From: Emmonsiellopsis sp. PD_33
Lineage: Eukaryota; Ascomycota; Eurotiomycetes; Onygenales; Ajellomycetaceae
Direction: 5' to 3'
DNA: 64,000 nt
Assembly (NCBI GenBank): GCA_032988165.1
Contig: JANTQF010000007.1
Span: forward strand, 186,001 to 250,000
Shown: positions 47,241 through 59,751 of the stretch, one piece after another
Numbering within the stretch: the stretch's first letter is position 1
Layout: each line of letters starts with the position of its first letter
Notes under the pieces: model-generated
Database searches by the model: none
The model's input: the letters and a program-made list of their open reading frames with translations, nothing else
What the model was told of the DNA's origin: nothing
Program-made: the position numbers and the translations under genes

Positions 47241-48746
47241 ATGGCGCCTCTCAAACTCAACAGCAAGAACCTGTCGCAAATTTTGGCGGCAGGTGAGCAG
47301 CAGATCAAGATCCCAACCTACCCGCGTGATGGCGCCGTTAAGGAGGGAATCGTCCACATTGGCGTCGGCGGCTTCCACCGAGCTCACCTAGCGGTCTATG
47401 TCGACCAGCTGATGGAGAAGCATGGGGTTACTGACTACGCAATTTGCGGTGTTGGCTTGCAGCCCTTCGACGCTGCCATGCGCAATGCCTTGGGACCACA
47501 GGACCATCTCTACACCGTCGTTGAGCGTTCAGCTAAGGGAAGCTTTGCCCACGTTGTTGGCAGCATCAACTCCTACCTCTTTGCACCTGATGATCGCGAG
47601 GCCGTCATCGCCAAGATGGCGCACCCTGATACGCACATTGTGTCGCTCACAATCACCGAGAGCGGTTACTACTACAACGAGAACACGCACGAGCTGCAAA
47701 CCGAACACCCAGATATTCAGTTCGACCTTGACCCTTCCAACGAGACAACACCGCACACCACTTTCGGCTTCCTCTACGCCGCCCTCGCGCGGCGCTACCA
47801 GCAAGGTCTCAAGCCTTTCACCGTTATGTCCTGCGACAACATGCAGAAGAACGGCTCCATAACGCGGCGCATGCTCGAGTCATTTGCGCGCCTGCGCAAC
47901 CCAGAAATCGCGAGGTGGATTAGCACACAAGGCGCCTTCCCCAATGCCATGGTCGACCGCATCACACCTCAGACATCAGCCATTGATAAAACGGCACTCG
48001 CAGATAAATTTGGTATTGAGGACGCATGGCCAGTGGTCACGGAGCCCTTCATGCAGTGGGTCATCGAGGACCAGTTCTCCGACGGCCGCCCACCATTCGA
48101 GAAGGTCGGTGTCCAGGTTGTCAATAACGTCCACGACGTCGAGCAATTCGAGAAACACAAGCTACGGCTGCTGAATGGCGGCCACTCGGCCCTGGGCTAC
48201 GCAGGACAACTGGCAGGCTTCAAATATGTTCATGATGTCATGGAAAACCCACTGTTCCGCAAGTTTGTGTGGCAGACGATGCAGGATGTGAAGCCACTTT
48301 TGCCTGACATCCCGGGCGTCAACATCGATGAATATTGCCACAAGATTATCGAGCGCTTCTCAAACCCAACAATCATGGACCAGCTACCTCGCATCTGCCT
48401 CGGCGCATCAGGCAAGATTCCGCAGTTCATCATGCCATCGATCGCCGAGGCGATTTGCGCCGCTCTTCCCCTCCGCCGCCTTTCCTTCGTAGCGGCCGCT
48501 TGGTTCCGTTACATCAATGGCATTGATGACAGCGGCAAGGCATTTGAGGTCGACGATCCGATGCGCGAGGAGCTCCAGACTAAGGCTCGCAAGGGAGGCA
48601 CCGACCCCACCGAGCTGCTCAGCATCAAGAACCTCTTCGGCGACGACTTACGCGGCGACAAAAGGTTCCTCCAGGAGATCAGCACAGCTATGGAGGATAT
48701 TGCGCGGGACGGCGTCATGAAGACATTTCCTAAGTACATTGATTAA
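47241..48746 (+). CDS. mannitol 2-dehydrogenase
   Basis: Intronless, 501 aa, the normal length for fungal NAD-dependent mannitol 2-dehydrogenase, which interconverts mannitol and fructose. The N-terminal Rossmann part carries VHIGVGGFHRAH (38-49). The catalytic signature of polyol-specific long-chain dehydrogenases, Lys307-x4-Asn312-x2-His315, is intact in KHKLRLLNGGHSALGYAG. SLTITESGYY and TVMSCDNMQKNG are also family blocks. The frame continues three codons upstream without an ATG, so 47241 is the start. Codon use is uniformly C/G-ending from start to stop, without the C-to-G drift of other intronless genes here. With the sugar transporter it suggests polyol or fructose use; a shared role is inference. 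Confidence 0.95.
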   Translation: MAPLKLNSKNLSQILAAGEQQIKIPTYPRDGAVKEGIVHIGVGGFHRAHLAVYVDQLMEKHGVTDYAICGVGLQPFDAAMRNALGPQDHLYTVVERSAKGSFAHVVGSINSYLFAPDDREAVIAKMAHPDTHIVSLTITESGYYYNENTHELQTEHPDIQFDLDPSNETTPHTTFGFLYAALARRYQQGLKPFTVMSCDNMQKNGSITRRMLESFARLRNPEIARWISTQGAFPNAMVDRITPQTSAIDKTALADKFGIEDAWPVVTEPFMQWVIEDQFSDGRPPFEKVGVQVVNNVHDVEQFEKHKLRLLNGGHSALGYAGQLAGFKYVHDVMENPLFRKFVWQTMQDVKPLLPDIPGVNIDEYCHKIIERFSNPTIMDQLPRICLGASGKIPQFIMPSIAEAICAALPLRRLSFVAAAWFRYINGIDDSGKAFEVDDPMREELQTKARKGGTDPTELLSIKNLFGDDLRGDKRFLQEISTAMEDIARDGVMKTFPKYID

Positions 48747-51005
48747 TCGCCACGGCCAGGCGCTGTTCGGCTTGATGAAAAAAGTTTTGTCTGCATCTGC
48801 GAGCGATGTGTATGTTTTCTTTACAGGAGTCATGAGGGTGGTTTTTTGCCTGAAAAAGCCAATATAGAGATACACTATAGATTATAATAGACAACATTTC
48901 CTAATTTCTCATGTTATTAGACGTCCTACCACTCAGGATGCCGTGTGCGTGTTCGTAATGTACTAACAGAAAAACCCGCTAGCAGGATAAAACTTGCACT
49001 TCTTAGTTCTTCAGTATCATAATTTATCTTGATTCTCTGGACACATAGTGGCCTATTTTTGGCAGTGGCGAAACTATCATTAGAAATTCCGTGCCTGAAG
49101 CTGGAACTCAAATAAAACTCTGACGACATTGGTTCTTGGCTCAAGAGAACGGCCATGACGTCATCGTTGAACTGCTGCTAGAATAGTGTTAGCAATGAAC
49201 ATTGTTGCTCAAGCGCGTATCAAGCATGGATTATGAGGAGTATAGGTTATCCTTTCTTTTTAATCCTTTGTCGGGGAGGGGGTGGAAACTTATAAAGTAG
49301 AAGAATTTCACAAGGTATATAGATGTAGGACTGAATATGAATTCAATTCCGTCTGTGTATTATGTTTGGGGATACTAACGAGTAGTGGGAATGAAAACAA
49401 ACCAGGACCAGTCCACTCCTTTTTCGATGTTGGAATTCCCCCACGCTGTCCAGTGCAGAGCTTTTTACTCCAGTGGGGCCGGCGACTGATTTGGTTAGGT
49501 GGGGAGGTCAGCTTAACCTTTAGGGCTAGGGTGGGGCGTATGAGCTTAACTGGAATAGAGTTCTGGTTTATTCTACTTTAGGTAAGCTCGGCCCATACTT
49601 TGAATCACCATGTTGCTTGCAAGTTGCAAGGCTGCCATCATTGAATCCTGGGTAGTAGAATGAGCGTGCATCAGCAAAATTAGATTGTTCATCGTTGATA
49701 GTGGACAATGTACTAGATGCAAAATATATTCATGTACTGTGATCCTTCATGAGATCTTATCTGCAATAGATGGTCCCTGAACCGCAAGTTTGTGCCTGAA
49801 TTATTATGGATTGGGGGTGGGTGGGGTATTGCTTCTCAATGGATGCTATCTTACCATGAACCCTTTCTTTAATTACTATCACGTTCCTCTCTACAGGAGA
49901 TAGATATCAGTCATATCACATATCGAGAATGTCGATCTCAATGCGGAGAAATGGAATACCCCAGACTAGAAAATCGTACCCATACATTTAACGGCTTTTA
50001 CGTTTACGGGCGACTTCGAGCTTCCTTGGGTGGTTGATGCAATACCTGGTAGCAGCCAGATAAGTAATATCAAAGTCCTGTATTTTTTTCCTTCTTTTTT
50101 TGTCGGAGATGGAACTATTTCTCGTCAGTAGTTACCCGGTCTTTCAATAGATAAAGTTCCAGGGCCGCGTTTTCTATCGGAGGACAATTTTTGTTTTCTT
50201 TCCACTTCTCCGAGCTTACCATAGACACAATATTGGAAAGCCCTCTCTCCCACTAAGATCATCGAAAGTATTTGAGTTGTTATCTCCTTTCCACCTATGT
50301 ATGCAATCAGAAGGGCTCATGGGAGGTGAAGGTCTGCTCCTCTGCTCAAATAGTATTGTCCCCTGATAAATGGGATACAGGTTATAGCCTACTTGCTTCT
50401 CCGGGATATATCGGATATATGCGGGGGATGTGTTATTTAAACACCCTGGTATAACATATATATCTTAAGGGGCGGGTTATAGCTCGATATAACCTATAAT
50501 ATAGATAAACGGGACATAAGCTGAGTACCAATAGGCGACAACACTAGTGGTGGATAGGCTTATCCTCAAAATAAGGGCGTTGATAAAGGAGATGTCATGG
50601 GCGATTAGATCATAAACCTGTCTGTCAAACCTCCAGAACTACAGTAGTTAACCTTCTGCTTACGGCAATTCTATTACAAACTCTGTTATTTGTAAACTTA
50701 GCTATGAAGGCCAGACTTGAAGTTACAAGTAGGTAGCCCCGTAACTTACACGACCCAACTGTGCCTCAGTCCTAGCCGTCCACGCATGTATATGAACGGA
50801 CCGAAAAGTGGAAACTCAATTGAATCCCGCCCGATGTGGTTGAGAAAGGAAAGAGAGAGAAAAGAAATGAAAACGAATGCTGCTGTCCCCATCATAGATA
50901 TCATACAGGCATTGGATACCAGTTAACATCGTGATAACTGATTTCGATGCTAGCATCAATAAAGACCCTCCTCTCTTGTTTCCTAATCCTTCTACGATAT
51001 TGGCT
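48747..51005. other. gene-poor region
   Basis: 2.3 kb, AT-rich, with only short open frames. A small inverted repeat, GGTTATA and TATAACC around 50474-50493, sits in a TA-rich patch. Nothing else can be supported. Confidence 0.45.
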
Positions 51006-52998
51006 TCAGTGTCTGCCAGTAACCGAGGTCACAGGTCCCGTATATGTCTTTCTTCCTTGGACGTAGTACATGAGAAGACTGAGAGCAAGGACACCCAAAA
51101 ATATTACCACACTCCAGTTGAAGTCGTCCAGGACGACGGGGGTCTCGCCAGGCCAGAATGACCAGAAAAGAGCAAACCAAACGTACGCCAGGCTAATTGC
51201 GTTGAAAATAGGGCCGAGAGTTGGTCCTAGGCTCCAGCGGGCGTGAGGGAGACGCTCTGGGTGGGTAAGACGGGCGTGAAGCACACAGCTGATTGAGATC
51301 GCGTAGGTGGACATGAGTGCAGCGACGTTGAGGGAGATGATAGCATGAAATGCAGCCGATGATCCTAGATTGATGAGAGAAAGTAGGGCACTGATCAGAC
51401 ATGATATGAGTATGGCGTTGGCTGGAATATGTTTCGTTGGATGGACGGCTGACAGCCATTGCGCAAATGGGAGACCTTTGTCTCGTGCGAAAGAGAATGT
51501 TTGTCGAGACGCGGAGGCGTTAAAGGAAATATTGCTTGCGATTACCAAAACCAAAACTATCACGGTGAGTGCATTGACTCCACTTACGGAGACGGCGTTG
51601 CGGAATACATAAATAAACGGGAATCCCGATGGATCTTCGAGTGCGTCTTCCACGGACGGAATAGCAAAAATATAGCTGACCATGAAGACAAGAGCCAGTA
51701 TACCGTTGATAATGTAACCCCAGGAAATTGCGTTAGGAACATTTCGCCCTGCGTCTTTGACTTCTTCCGCCATATGAGCCGTTGCATCGGCACCTATGCG
51801 GTACATCCATCATTAGCATAGCCCTAGTTCAGAGGACGGATAAGGAACGTACTCAAGGATCCATATATCGCCGAGATCTGGCCGATCATAAGGCTTATGC
51901 CAATACTTGGCCAGTGTCCGCCATTACGAAATTCAGTGAAAACTGCTTTGGCCGTTTGATGGGGCGCCATGGCCCATAGGACAACCACAATAGCTATGAA
52001 ACCGAATACATGAACGACGAGGAGCAAATTCTGGATCATTGGCAATCCCTGGGCGACCCATATGTTGAAAACGTAAATTAGAGCGACCATTGCGAAAACC
52101 AATAGTGTTCCCTGCCAAGCAGTCGGCTTGTAGGACGGGCTGTTGACGGTGATAAGTCCTTGAATAATCGTGCCGGTCAAGAAGGATCCAGACGCCGCTC
52201 CAGCTTGCCATGCCAATACTGATAACCAACCTATGGCCAAACGAAGTCAATACCAAGAATTGGAGAGGGTATTTGCCCTATCTTTGAATCTAATCGCATC
52301 ACTGACCAGTTACGTAGCTCAAAAACTTTTGATGCTTGGGTGGCGCGAATTCGGATACCCAATGGTATTGTCCTCCAGATATTGGTGCCCTAAGAAAACA
52401 GAGATCATCGGAAATTAGCCATATTCCCATTAGATATGGAAGACAATCCAAAAAAAGAGGTTGGTCTAATCACATAGAAGCCATTTCCGCAAGCGAGAAG
52501 ATCACAAAGCTAAACCCAATGAAGGTCCAGAGATATGACCAGAACAGGCCGGCCAGGCCACCATTGAAAAGACCTTCGGTATGAGATCTATAAAAACACA
52601 GTGGATCAGCCTTATCCCACGCCTTGCTTCAATATCCCAACATAGTGCCCATCTGCTCACATCAACATAAACTCCCATGTAGCTTGCAAGATAAGGGCGA
52701 AACTTAGGGCAGAAAGCGGACGATAAGCTCTCTGTCACCCATGTCAGCCAGGAATCCCAATATCTATGGTGATTTGCAGAGGACTGACAATCAACTCCTG
52801 TCGCTTGCCCATTCGACCCATGTCCTTCCGATCGTTTTTTGTATGGCCACGAAGCGGGATCGCATTGGTATCATCGGTATAATTGGTGCCGTCCTCCACC
52901 TCATCCATATCATACTGCTCTGGAGGATCGTGGAGGGACTGCTGCGAAGGGGTCTTCCTCGCAGCCAGCTGCTCCGCTGGGTCTTTAGGGGAGTCCAT
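51006..52998 (-). CDS. APC-family amino-acid/choline-type permease
   Basis: Six exons on the minus strand: 52998-52789, 52731-52661, 52587-52474, 52389-52307, 52230-51853 and 51793-51006. All phases agree and give 547 aa. It is a plasma-membrane transporter of the fungal GABA/choline/polyamine permease branch (Uga4, Hnm1). A polar N-terminal tail (1-60) is followed by MGKRQELIRAYRPLSALSFA, the GGLAGLFWSYLWTFIGFSFV helix, MAPISGGQYHWVSEFAPPKHQKFLSYVTGWLS (family signature), SADATAHMAEEVKDAGRNVPNAI (another signature) and hydrophobic segments to LLMYYVQGRKTY. The family usually has 12 segments. The exact substrate cannot be assigned. Intron 1 uses a GTCAGT donor, and exons 2 to 4 are short, so simple ORF calling would lose the N-terminal third. 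Confidence 0.88.
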
Positions 52999-54795
52999 GG
53001 TCGATGACGGACGAGCAAAGGAGCCTATCCAACAGCCTGGGTAGTAAATGGGGGAGACGCAGAGAGGAACGATTCGAAGACGCCTCTAATAAACGAGCTT
53101 CTGGGGTGTATTCTCCCTCAGCTGTAAACCGGGCCGTGGAGGAGGACGCGGGGGAAAAGGTGCGGCGAGAGGACGGAGGTTGAAGCGAGGCTTGGAACGG
53201 AAACGGAAATCGCTGCACAACACGCGACTGACCACGCGGGAGAAGCGAAGACAACCACCACGACGCACAAAACAGAAAATACACAAAGGAGATATAGCCA
53301 GGCAGACAGAACACGAGGTCAACACAGACAGTGAACACAGTGCACCAAGGAGACCTGCTGGAAACTCCCGGCGGAATATACCTCTGGTGCGGAGGGATGG
53401 TGGTGAAAGGCTTCGGATGCCCCCTAGACAGCCTGGTAACCCCCGTTCTTTGATGCTCTTCAACCGGAAATCAGAGTGTGTATTTCTCTGCTAATCAAGT
53501 GAAGAAAGGGAGTGTCAGAGCTGGATCCACGGCGGCATCCTGCCCTTCATCCAGCAGAATGCGGCGGGCGATGCTGGGCCATAACCCGGATGGAATAAGA
53601 AATCGGACAGATATTGGAACCTGTCTAGTGAGTCCGCATAGGGGACCATGAGGAAGATCCTGTTCTAGTTCTTCTGTGCAACTTCAGTTTCCGTGTTGCA
53701 GAACGTTTGTGACACGCCCATCAGAAGAACTTGAATCTTTGCCACTCCATCAGCCCGTTCTTCTGTGGAGGTGCTGTCCTCGAGAGGAGAGGGCATATTC
53801 TATTCCATCCCGGAACTGCAATCGGGGCATAAATGCAGGACAATTTCCATTCCCTTGGCATCGGAGTCGTAAAACTAGCAGGGGCCTTCCATGAAATCTC
53901 CTGTGGATGTTAAGTTACCACTCAACACCTATCCAAGTCAATCATTTCATGGGCTGAGCAACTGCCAAGCTGAATTAACTAAGTTAACTAACTATTTTAG
54001 GTTCAGACCAGTTCAAATAACTAAACGATTTAACGGAAATGGCTCTAGTCGCGCTCCTCATCTCTTGGTCCGTGGTTCGGAAAGTTCAGCCTTGGAGGGC
54101 CAGCTCAACCACTGATAACAGGTGGAGGAGAACCCGTCGCATCGCGGCGTGTAACTACACATGCCAGATAATTCCCATCTTGGCTTTGAAACCTGAAGCA
54201 TTTGCTTCAGGCTGTTTTTAACACGCGGGTAATCACCCCCACGCATGATACTAATTATTGGAGCTATCACTGCATCAGAGGAGAAAACACACCATCCTGC
54301 TGTGCGTCATTACCATATCGCCAGAAACCATCCATCCACTAGCCTTCTGCTGGGAGGGGTTCTGTATTCGAGGGGTTTTGACTTCAGGTCTTACAAATGC
54401 AACGATCACCCGAGATGTCCATTGCAGACTCAGCGGACTGGCTGGTAACCGCCATCAGGCGGCGCATCCTCATGTCTGGAATAGCCATAGCCACTTGTGG
54501 TGCAACATAGGGTTTGTCATGTGCAATAAATAGAAACATATGTGACGAGCACGACTTACCTTATGCTCGCTTTCTATTCTTCAGGTGATTGTCCTACCAT
54601 CCATCCAGGCTTCCGGTCTTGTCGAGAACAGGGCATTTTCTTCGCGGTACAGCTTCCGGAGAATCGGGGCCGCTCTTGGGCTATATACCATTATAATTTT
54701 AATTTCCACTTCCCACGTTGATGCGTGAATGTTATATATTGAAAGGATGACATTTCTTGACATTTTCCCAATCAACATTTCGCCTAGATGTCTTC
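52999..54795. other. divergent intergenic region
   Basis: 1.8 kb between the permease (minus) and the rhodopsin-like gene (plus). There is no convincing gene. A perfect 9-bp hairpin, CCTGAAGCA/TGCTTCAGG with a TT loop at 54192-54211, is followed by CTGTTTTT; it could be a small RNA end, but no promoter or body is evident. Confidence 0.4.
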
Positions 54796-56384
54796 ATGGC
54801 CTCGTCTACAGGATCACACTTGCCTCCTGGAATCTCGGAACCGCTCGCAGTCGATACGAGCGAAGACCATAGTGGATTCGCTGCGATAATCACTGCTGCA
54901 TTCTTAGGATTTGTCCTCGGCACTTTAGGGATCCGTGCATACGTCCAATACTCCAGACATGTCGTGAAGAAAGATGATTATGTGCTCCTGGGAGCCACGG
55001 TAATATTCCTATGGGTGGCTTTCTATACGAAGGATCGCCACTAGATCAAAGATCTTATGTTTAGCTAACATGATGGTAGATACTACTGTGTATCCAATCA
55101 TCCCTCATCTTCGTCCAGATTGCTCGTGGATGGGGCACTTCCATGGTGCTGCTTCCTCCCCCGCCTCATACCGAACTCCTAAAGGTATGTGCATATGGAT
55201 TTTGCATTCAGACAGCCGTTGAAAGACATAATTTGCTAAGACGGAGTCGAGTATAGGCAACCTACGCAGTCGATATATTATATGTTGTCACCCACTGCCT
55301 TTCTAAATGTTCCGCCGCTATATTCTACCTACGGATATCTCCAAACCGTACTCATTTCATTATAGTCTGGGTACTTGTGGCAGTTGCAACTATTTGGGCC
55401 CTGATATCGGTTATTCTGCTTGCTTTACGGTGTGATAATAGTCATCCATGGATCGATATCAACGGAAGCTGCAGCACCTTGGTAAGATACCATCCCCCCA
55501 GGCCCCATAAATCGTTAGCCAGGTGTCTAATTTCAGTAGTTCCCTCGTTGGCAATTTATTACCGCGTTTGATATAATAACTGAAATAGGACTGGCATCTG
55601 TGTCGATTTTTCTCGTTGCTGGAGTCCAAATGGCCGTTAAACGGAAATTTGTTGTTGTGCTGGCGTTTAGTTCTCGCCTTCTGTGAGTAAACTCAAAATA
55701 AAAAAGATCAACCGCTCTCTAACTAGACTCAGAGTCATCCTCCCCGCGGCTTTCCACCTTCACTACATTAAAAAACTCCTCGACTCCGCGGACCCGACGC
55801 TGATCGGCAGCTACGTCACAATCTGCGCGCAGATAGAACTCAGTTACGGTATCATGGCCAACACAATTCCATGCCTAAAGCCCTTCATGGCCGCATACGA
55901 AGACACGGGCAATAAGCCTTCCTACAGAAGTCGCAGTCCCGATGGGAGCCCGAATAATGGAAGTGGGGCTTTCAAAAAGGACGCAGACAGTAGCAACACC
56001 AGCAACACCTACGTCCTTTCGAAAATCTCTTCGAATATCAGCTCAAGATTTAGAAATCCGTGGACGAGCGGTGCTCTAGCCACACATAGCCGGAATAATA
56101 GCATATCTAACCCATTAGCCCAACATCCTCAGCCGCCTCCCCGATCAAAACAACCGCTGCGAACCGATGACGTGAGGTACACGGCAACAGTTGGTCCCGG
56201 CTCTTGGCCAGATAGTCAAGAACGGCAAGATCAAAGTTTGGAAAGCCATGATAGCAAGCGGTTGGTCATTAAAAAGGATGTTAAATGGAACGTTGAATGT
56301 TCGAGGTGTGGAGCGCTGGACGGATTTGCTTCCTCTGCCCCTGAAGTCGAGGGCCAGAGTAAGACCACTACGACACCTGTTTGA
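54796..56384 (+). CDS. fungal rhodopsin-like (Pth11/SAT4-type) integral membrane protein
   Basis: Five exons, 54796-54999, 55080-55184, 55257-55481, 55540-55682 and 55733-56384, give 442 aa. The first 290 residues carry the seven-segment Fung_rhodopsin pattern: FAAIITAAFLGFVLGTLGIRAYV, KKDDYVLLGAT, SSLIFVQIARGWGT, LLKATYAVDILYVVTHCLSKCSAAIFYLRI, VWVLVAVATIWALISVILLAL, FPRWQFITAFDIITEIGLASVSIFLV, LLVILPAAFHLHYIKKL and TICAQIELSYGIMANTIPCLKPFM. A Ser/Asn-rich cytosolic tail of about 150 residues follows. Some members (Pth11) are surface sensors; most are uncharacterised. Exon 4 needs the second of two adjacent AG acceptors (CAGTAG), since the first puts TAG in frame. The frame is intact. Confidence 0.85.
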
Positions 56385-58561
56385 TTTTACTTGAGGGTTC
56401 AGGCCTTACTAGGTTTTTTCATCATTTCGCTTTTGTTTGTCGTTGTTTGGGAATATTTAGGAATTGGCTCCCCCAGTTCCCAATAAAGAACGAGGAGTTT
56501 GGGAAACGGAGAAGGGATCAGAGGTAATTAGCAGGTTATTTTGTCACTGATTTCTTCATTTGATTCAATTCAATTCAATCTCTTCCAAAAAAATCAACAT
56601 GTATTCGGATGCGTGCCAATATAAAATTTCTTCTACATACTTCTTCCACTATACAGCTACCCCTGAAAATCCCACAACCCCATCCACAGCCACCCGCATA
56701 GCGCATTGACCATCCCGAGAAACACCCCAAGATTCCTCCGTAATGATCGAAAATAAACAGAGAAGCCCCGCATATCAGCCATCCCGGGACCCAGGCAGCA
56801 AAGTTCATGGTTCCCGAAGGTTACCCTGCATGCTATTTATCAACCACCACACGATCGGGGCATTAACTTACTTAGCCTTCCCCCTTTCAAACAGCAGAGA
56901 ATGCAGAGAATAACATCGACTTGCATACTTCCATCCACACCATCCATCCATCCAATAACGTTATCAACCACAACTCAAAACATCCCCAAACCTAGCCGCC
57001 CCAAAGTAAAGATCCTCCGATGAATGCGTACAGCTGCCATCGCACTCGCTCTTATCCTGCAGACCCCCACATGGCCCCAGGGGTATTTCTGCTCCCATTA
57101 ACCTCCATCAAACCCGATACCACATTCCTCGCCGTGCGCGCTTGAAGAGGGTGATATTCGCGACGGCATTGTCGTCCTTGAACAGCGTAAGTTCCTTCCC
57201 ACATACCTTTATTAACATAGGTAGTTTAGAGCAGAATTGTGTAACTTTGGCTTGTTTCTATGGATATTTGGCCTGCTTTGTTGTAGTTGCATAGGTCATT
57301 GTGGGGGGAATACTTCGCTAGGCCTAGGATTGACCTGCTGGGCCGTTGGCTATGAAGTGTCGGGATAGGGGGAGGTGGTATATGCATTGCCAAAAGGTAG
57401 ATATTCACAACATACTATCATGCAAGATTATGGTCCTACATGTTCAATTATTTCGTGATAGTGGCCAAGATATGAAACTCAAGGTTGGTTAAGTATTTTA
57501 GCCCCTTTTCTGTCTTTCCTTTTGCAACGAACCCAGCAAGCTCCCCAACAACATCTATGTATGCACAACCTCTATATACTAGTTTCAAAGAGATCAGAAA
57601 CAAATAACTAAAGGCATCAAAGAATATTCATGTTTAGGATTGGTTAGGATTGGTTTGCCACTATCTGTTGTTGTACTCGGAACAATTTTTGCTGCTTTCA
57701 GGGGCAGCATTCGATTTCAGGGGCTTGGTTGACTAACTACAACTTCTGGACTGTGTAAGGACAAAAACATCACTTTAAACCTCTAAAATGTAAACACAAA
57801 GACATTCGTCCCCGTAGTACTTTTTTTTGTTTCGGCACAATGGTGGAATAAAAGTTAAAAGAGGGGTCGATGGTATTATTTTTGTTTATTGCGGGGATGA
57901 TAGGGGAAGGAGACAAGATGTCATACCATTACTTCTACCACAATTAGTATTAATTGCTCCGACTTGTAAAAAGACACTGGTTTAAGAAAAATCTAACAGA
58001 ACCTTTAACCCTTCTCTGAAGATCCACTGAGATTGGATGCTTTTTACTCGTTGTGGGAATTAGGATAAGATTTCCATCCAGCGTACTGGAAATGCATAAA
58101 AGAAATCTATAGCGCAGAGGTCTGGAATAGAGAGAGAGCTAGAAGGGGGGGGGGAGAGGGAGAGAGAATCGGATCAATAAAGGAACGACCAAAGTAAGTA
58201 TAAGATGAAAAGAAATTCCCAATTCAGGGGAGGGTATAAAATCCGGACAGGATAAGAGGACAGCTAGGTAAAGAGTAAATGAAGAAAATGACAGAATGAC
58301 CAAAGAAAATACAAGACACCAGGTTAAGGAGGGAGATGAGTGCTGGCTATTCCCCAAGCGGTCTTCAATCCTGTCTGCTCAACCATCACACTGGGAGCCC
58401 AATAGCCCCCTCCCCCTCCTCCTTGTAGCTATCCAAGCAAGGTACTAATTATCCTCCGCCCTCTCCGATATTTGGCGATATTTCAGGTAGCGCAGTCGAA
58501 CAGCAAGATCTGTCTCCTCTCTCGGGTGAGGGTACTCTTGTCGGGTCCGAAGCGTGGGATT
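56385..58561. other. gene-poor region before the secreted-protein array
   Basis: 2.2 kb with no recognisable gene. From about 58180 it contains two short related words, AACGACCAAAGTAAGTATAA and GAATGACCAAAGAAAATACA (58294 on), the second being the 3'-flank motif shared by all units of the array that follows. Confidence 0.45.
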
Positions 58562-58969
58562 TCAGGGTATCGAGCAATCCTTCTCCGGAATATTCTCGAA
58601 TATTATCTTTCCAGAAATGTCTCCATTGCCGAACCCAGAGCATTCTCCACCGGCGGCCGGCCGTCCGTCGTAATTTTTGCCTTCGAGGAACACTCTAACT
58701 CCACATCCCCCAGCTTCAGGGACTGCCTTCGCGCTCTCGGACAGGTGAAACCATCCCCTTCTGCCTTTCCCACAATATATAGGTCCTGCAGGAAGGACAT
58801 CACATAACTTTTGGTTTTGTGACAACAGGGTGCCGCTTACGCCCCCAGGGTAGTAATTTTTATATCCCACCCAGGTAGTCCCGTCCTTAAGGTTGTGTGT
58901 GGATATACAGAATTCCGCCCCAGTCACATATAAAGGCAAAAGTAAAGAGACAAAGTAAAGGATCTTCAT
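58562..58969 (-). CDS. small secreted six-cysteine protein, array copy 1
   Basis: Intronless, 135 aa. Signal peptide MKILYFVSLLLPLYVTGA, then a mature domain of about 117 aa with six Cys. The spacing is shared with the two neighbours: C in EFCIS, then KLCDVLPAG-IYCGKG, E-AGGCGVRV, GK-YDGRPAAGGEC, and IIFENIP-KDC at the end. I do not recognise a family; size, secretion signal and Cys pattern resemble fungal effectors or secreted defence proteins. The TATA-like word (TATAAATA on the minus strand) lies 131 bp upstream in a block conserved in all copies. This copy lacks about 30 residues found in copy 2 between the third and last Cys. Confidence 0.75.
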   Translation of the reverse strand: MKILYFVSLLLPLYVTGAEFCISTHNLKDGTTWVGYKNYYPGGVSGTLLSQNQKLCDVLPAGPIYCGKGRRGWFHLSESAKAVPEAGGCGVRVFLEGKNYDGRPAAGGECSGFGNGDISGKIIFENIPEKDCSIP

Positions 58970-59751
58970 CGCGGGTTATTTTAGTGAGTGGATGAGGTGG
59001 TTGAGTAAAGAGGATATAGGCCTTGAGTAGAAATAGTTATCTTGCAGGGAAATTGAAAGATACCCTCTCTACCTTTACCTAGAAGGCTACCTAGCCAGGT
59101 ATTTATACATCAAGATTGCCTTTGGATGTCATTCCCAACTAATCTTCATACTATAGTTGGTGACAGTGAGATGAATGCAAAGATGCATATCTTCAAACAG
59201 TGTATCAGGCAAGCCCTTTCAAATTTCATCTAGTTAGTTTGTTAACTTTCTTCAAGCAACCTGCTTCTAAAAGAATAAGGGAACAAAAAGGACACTTACC
59301 AACTAGTTTCATCTTATTTACTCAGTGGCATTGCAGTCTTATCTTTAGTTGGTTGGGTTTAATTTATTTCTCGGTCTGTTTTAATAGTAGCTGAAGTAAA
59401 TGATTTTCTGGATACACCAGAGACTTTATTTGACTAGAAGAACTTAGAAGAGGTCTCCCTGTTATTTGTCTTATAATAAGGGGCATGGTGTAAATAAACC
59501 GAAGATAAAATATTAGAAATCAAGGAGAAAAGGAAAAGGAAAGTAAAAAAAGAATGACCAAAGGAAATACAAGATGAGTGCTAGGAATCCTTCAGGCCAG
59601 CTGTAGTTCCTTGATCACACTGAGAGTTCAATCTCCCCCCCCCCCAGCCATTCAAGAAAAGTGTTGTCCTCCGCGGTAACCGAGATTTGGTGATATTGAA
59701 GCGAGCGTAGTCTGGCTAGGTCTGAACCGTGTAATTTCGGCGTATCGGATT
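58970..59751. promoter_or_regulatory. conserved promoter of copy 1 and 3' flank of copy 2
   Basis: 59038-59120 is a block shared with the promoters of copies 2 and 3: TATCTTG, then GATACC, then CTAGAAGGCTA, then AGGTATTTATAC (a TATAAATA box on the minus strand at 59100-59107) and AAGATTGCC. Farther up, AAGAATAAGGGAACA (59271 on) is also shared. 59410-59700 is the duplicated 3' flank of copy 2, with GAATGACCAAAGGAAATACA at 59552-59571 and a poly(C) run near 59635. Confidence 0.65.

Noticed and set aside
47241..48746. Horizontal transfer of the intronless mannitol 2-dehydrogenase
   Set aside because: The enzyme is widespread in fungi, and uniform codon use and lack of introns alone do not show transfer.
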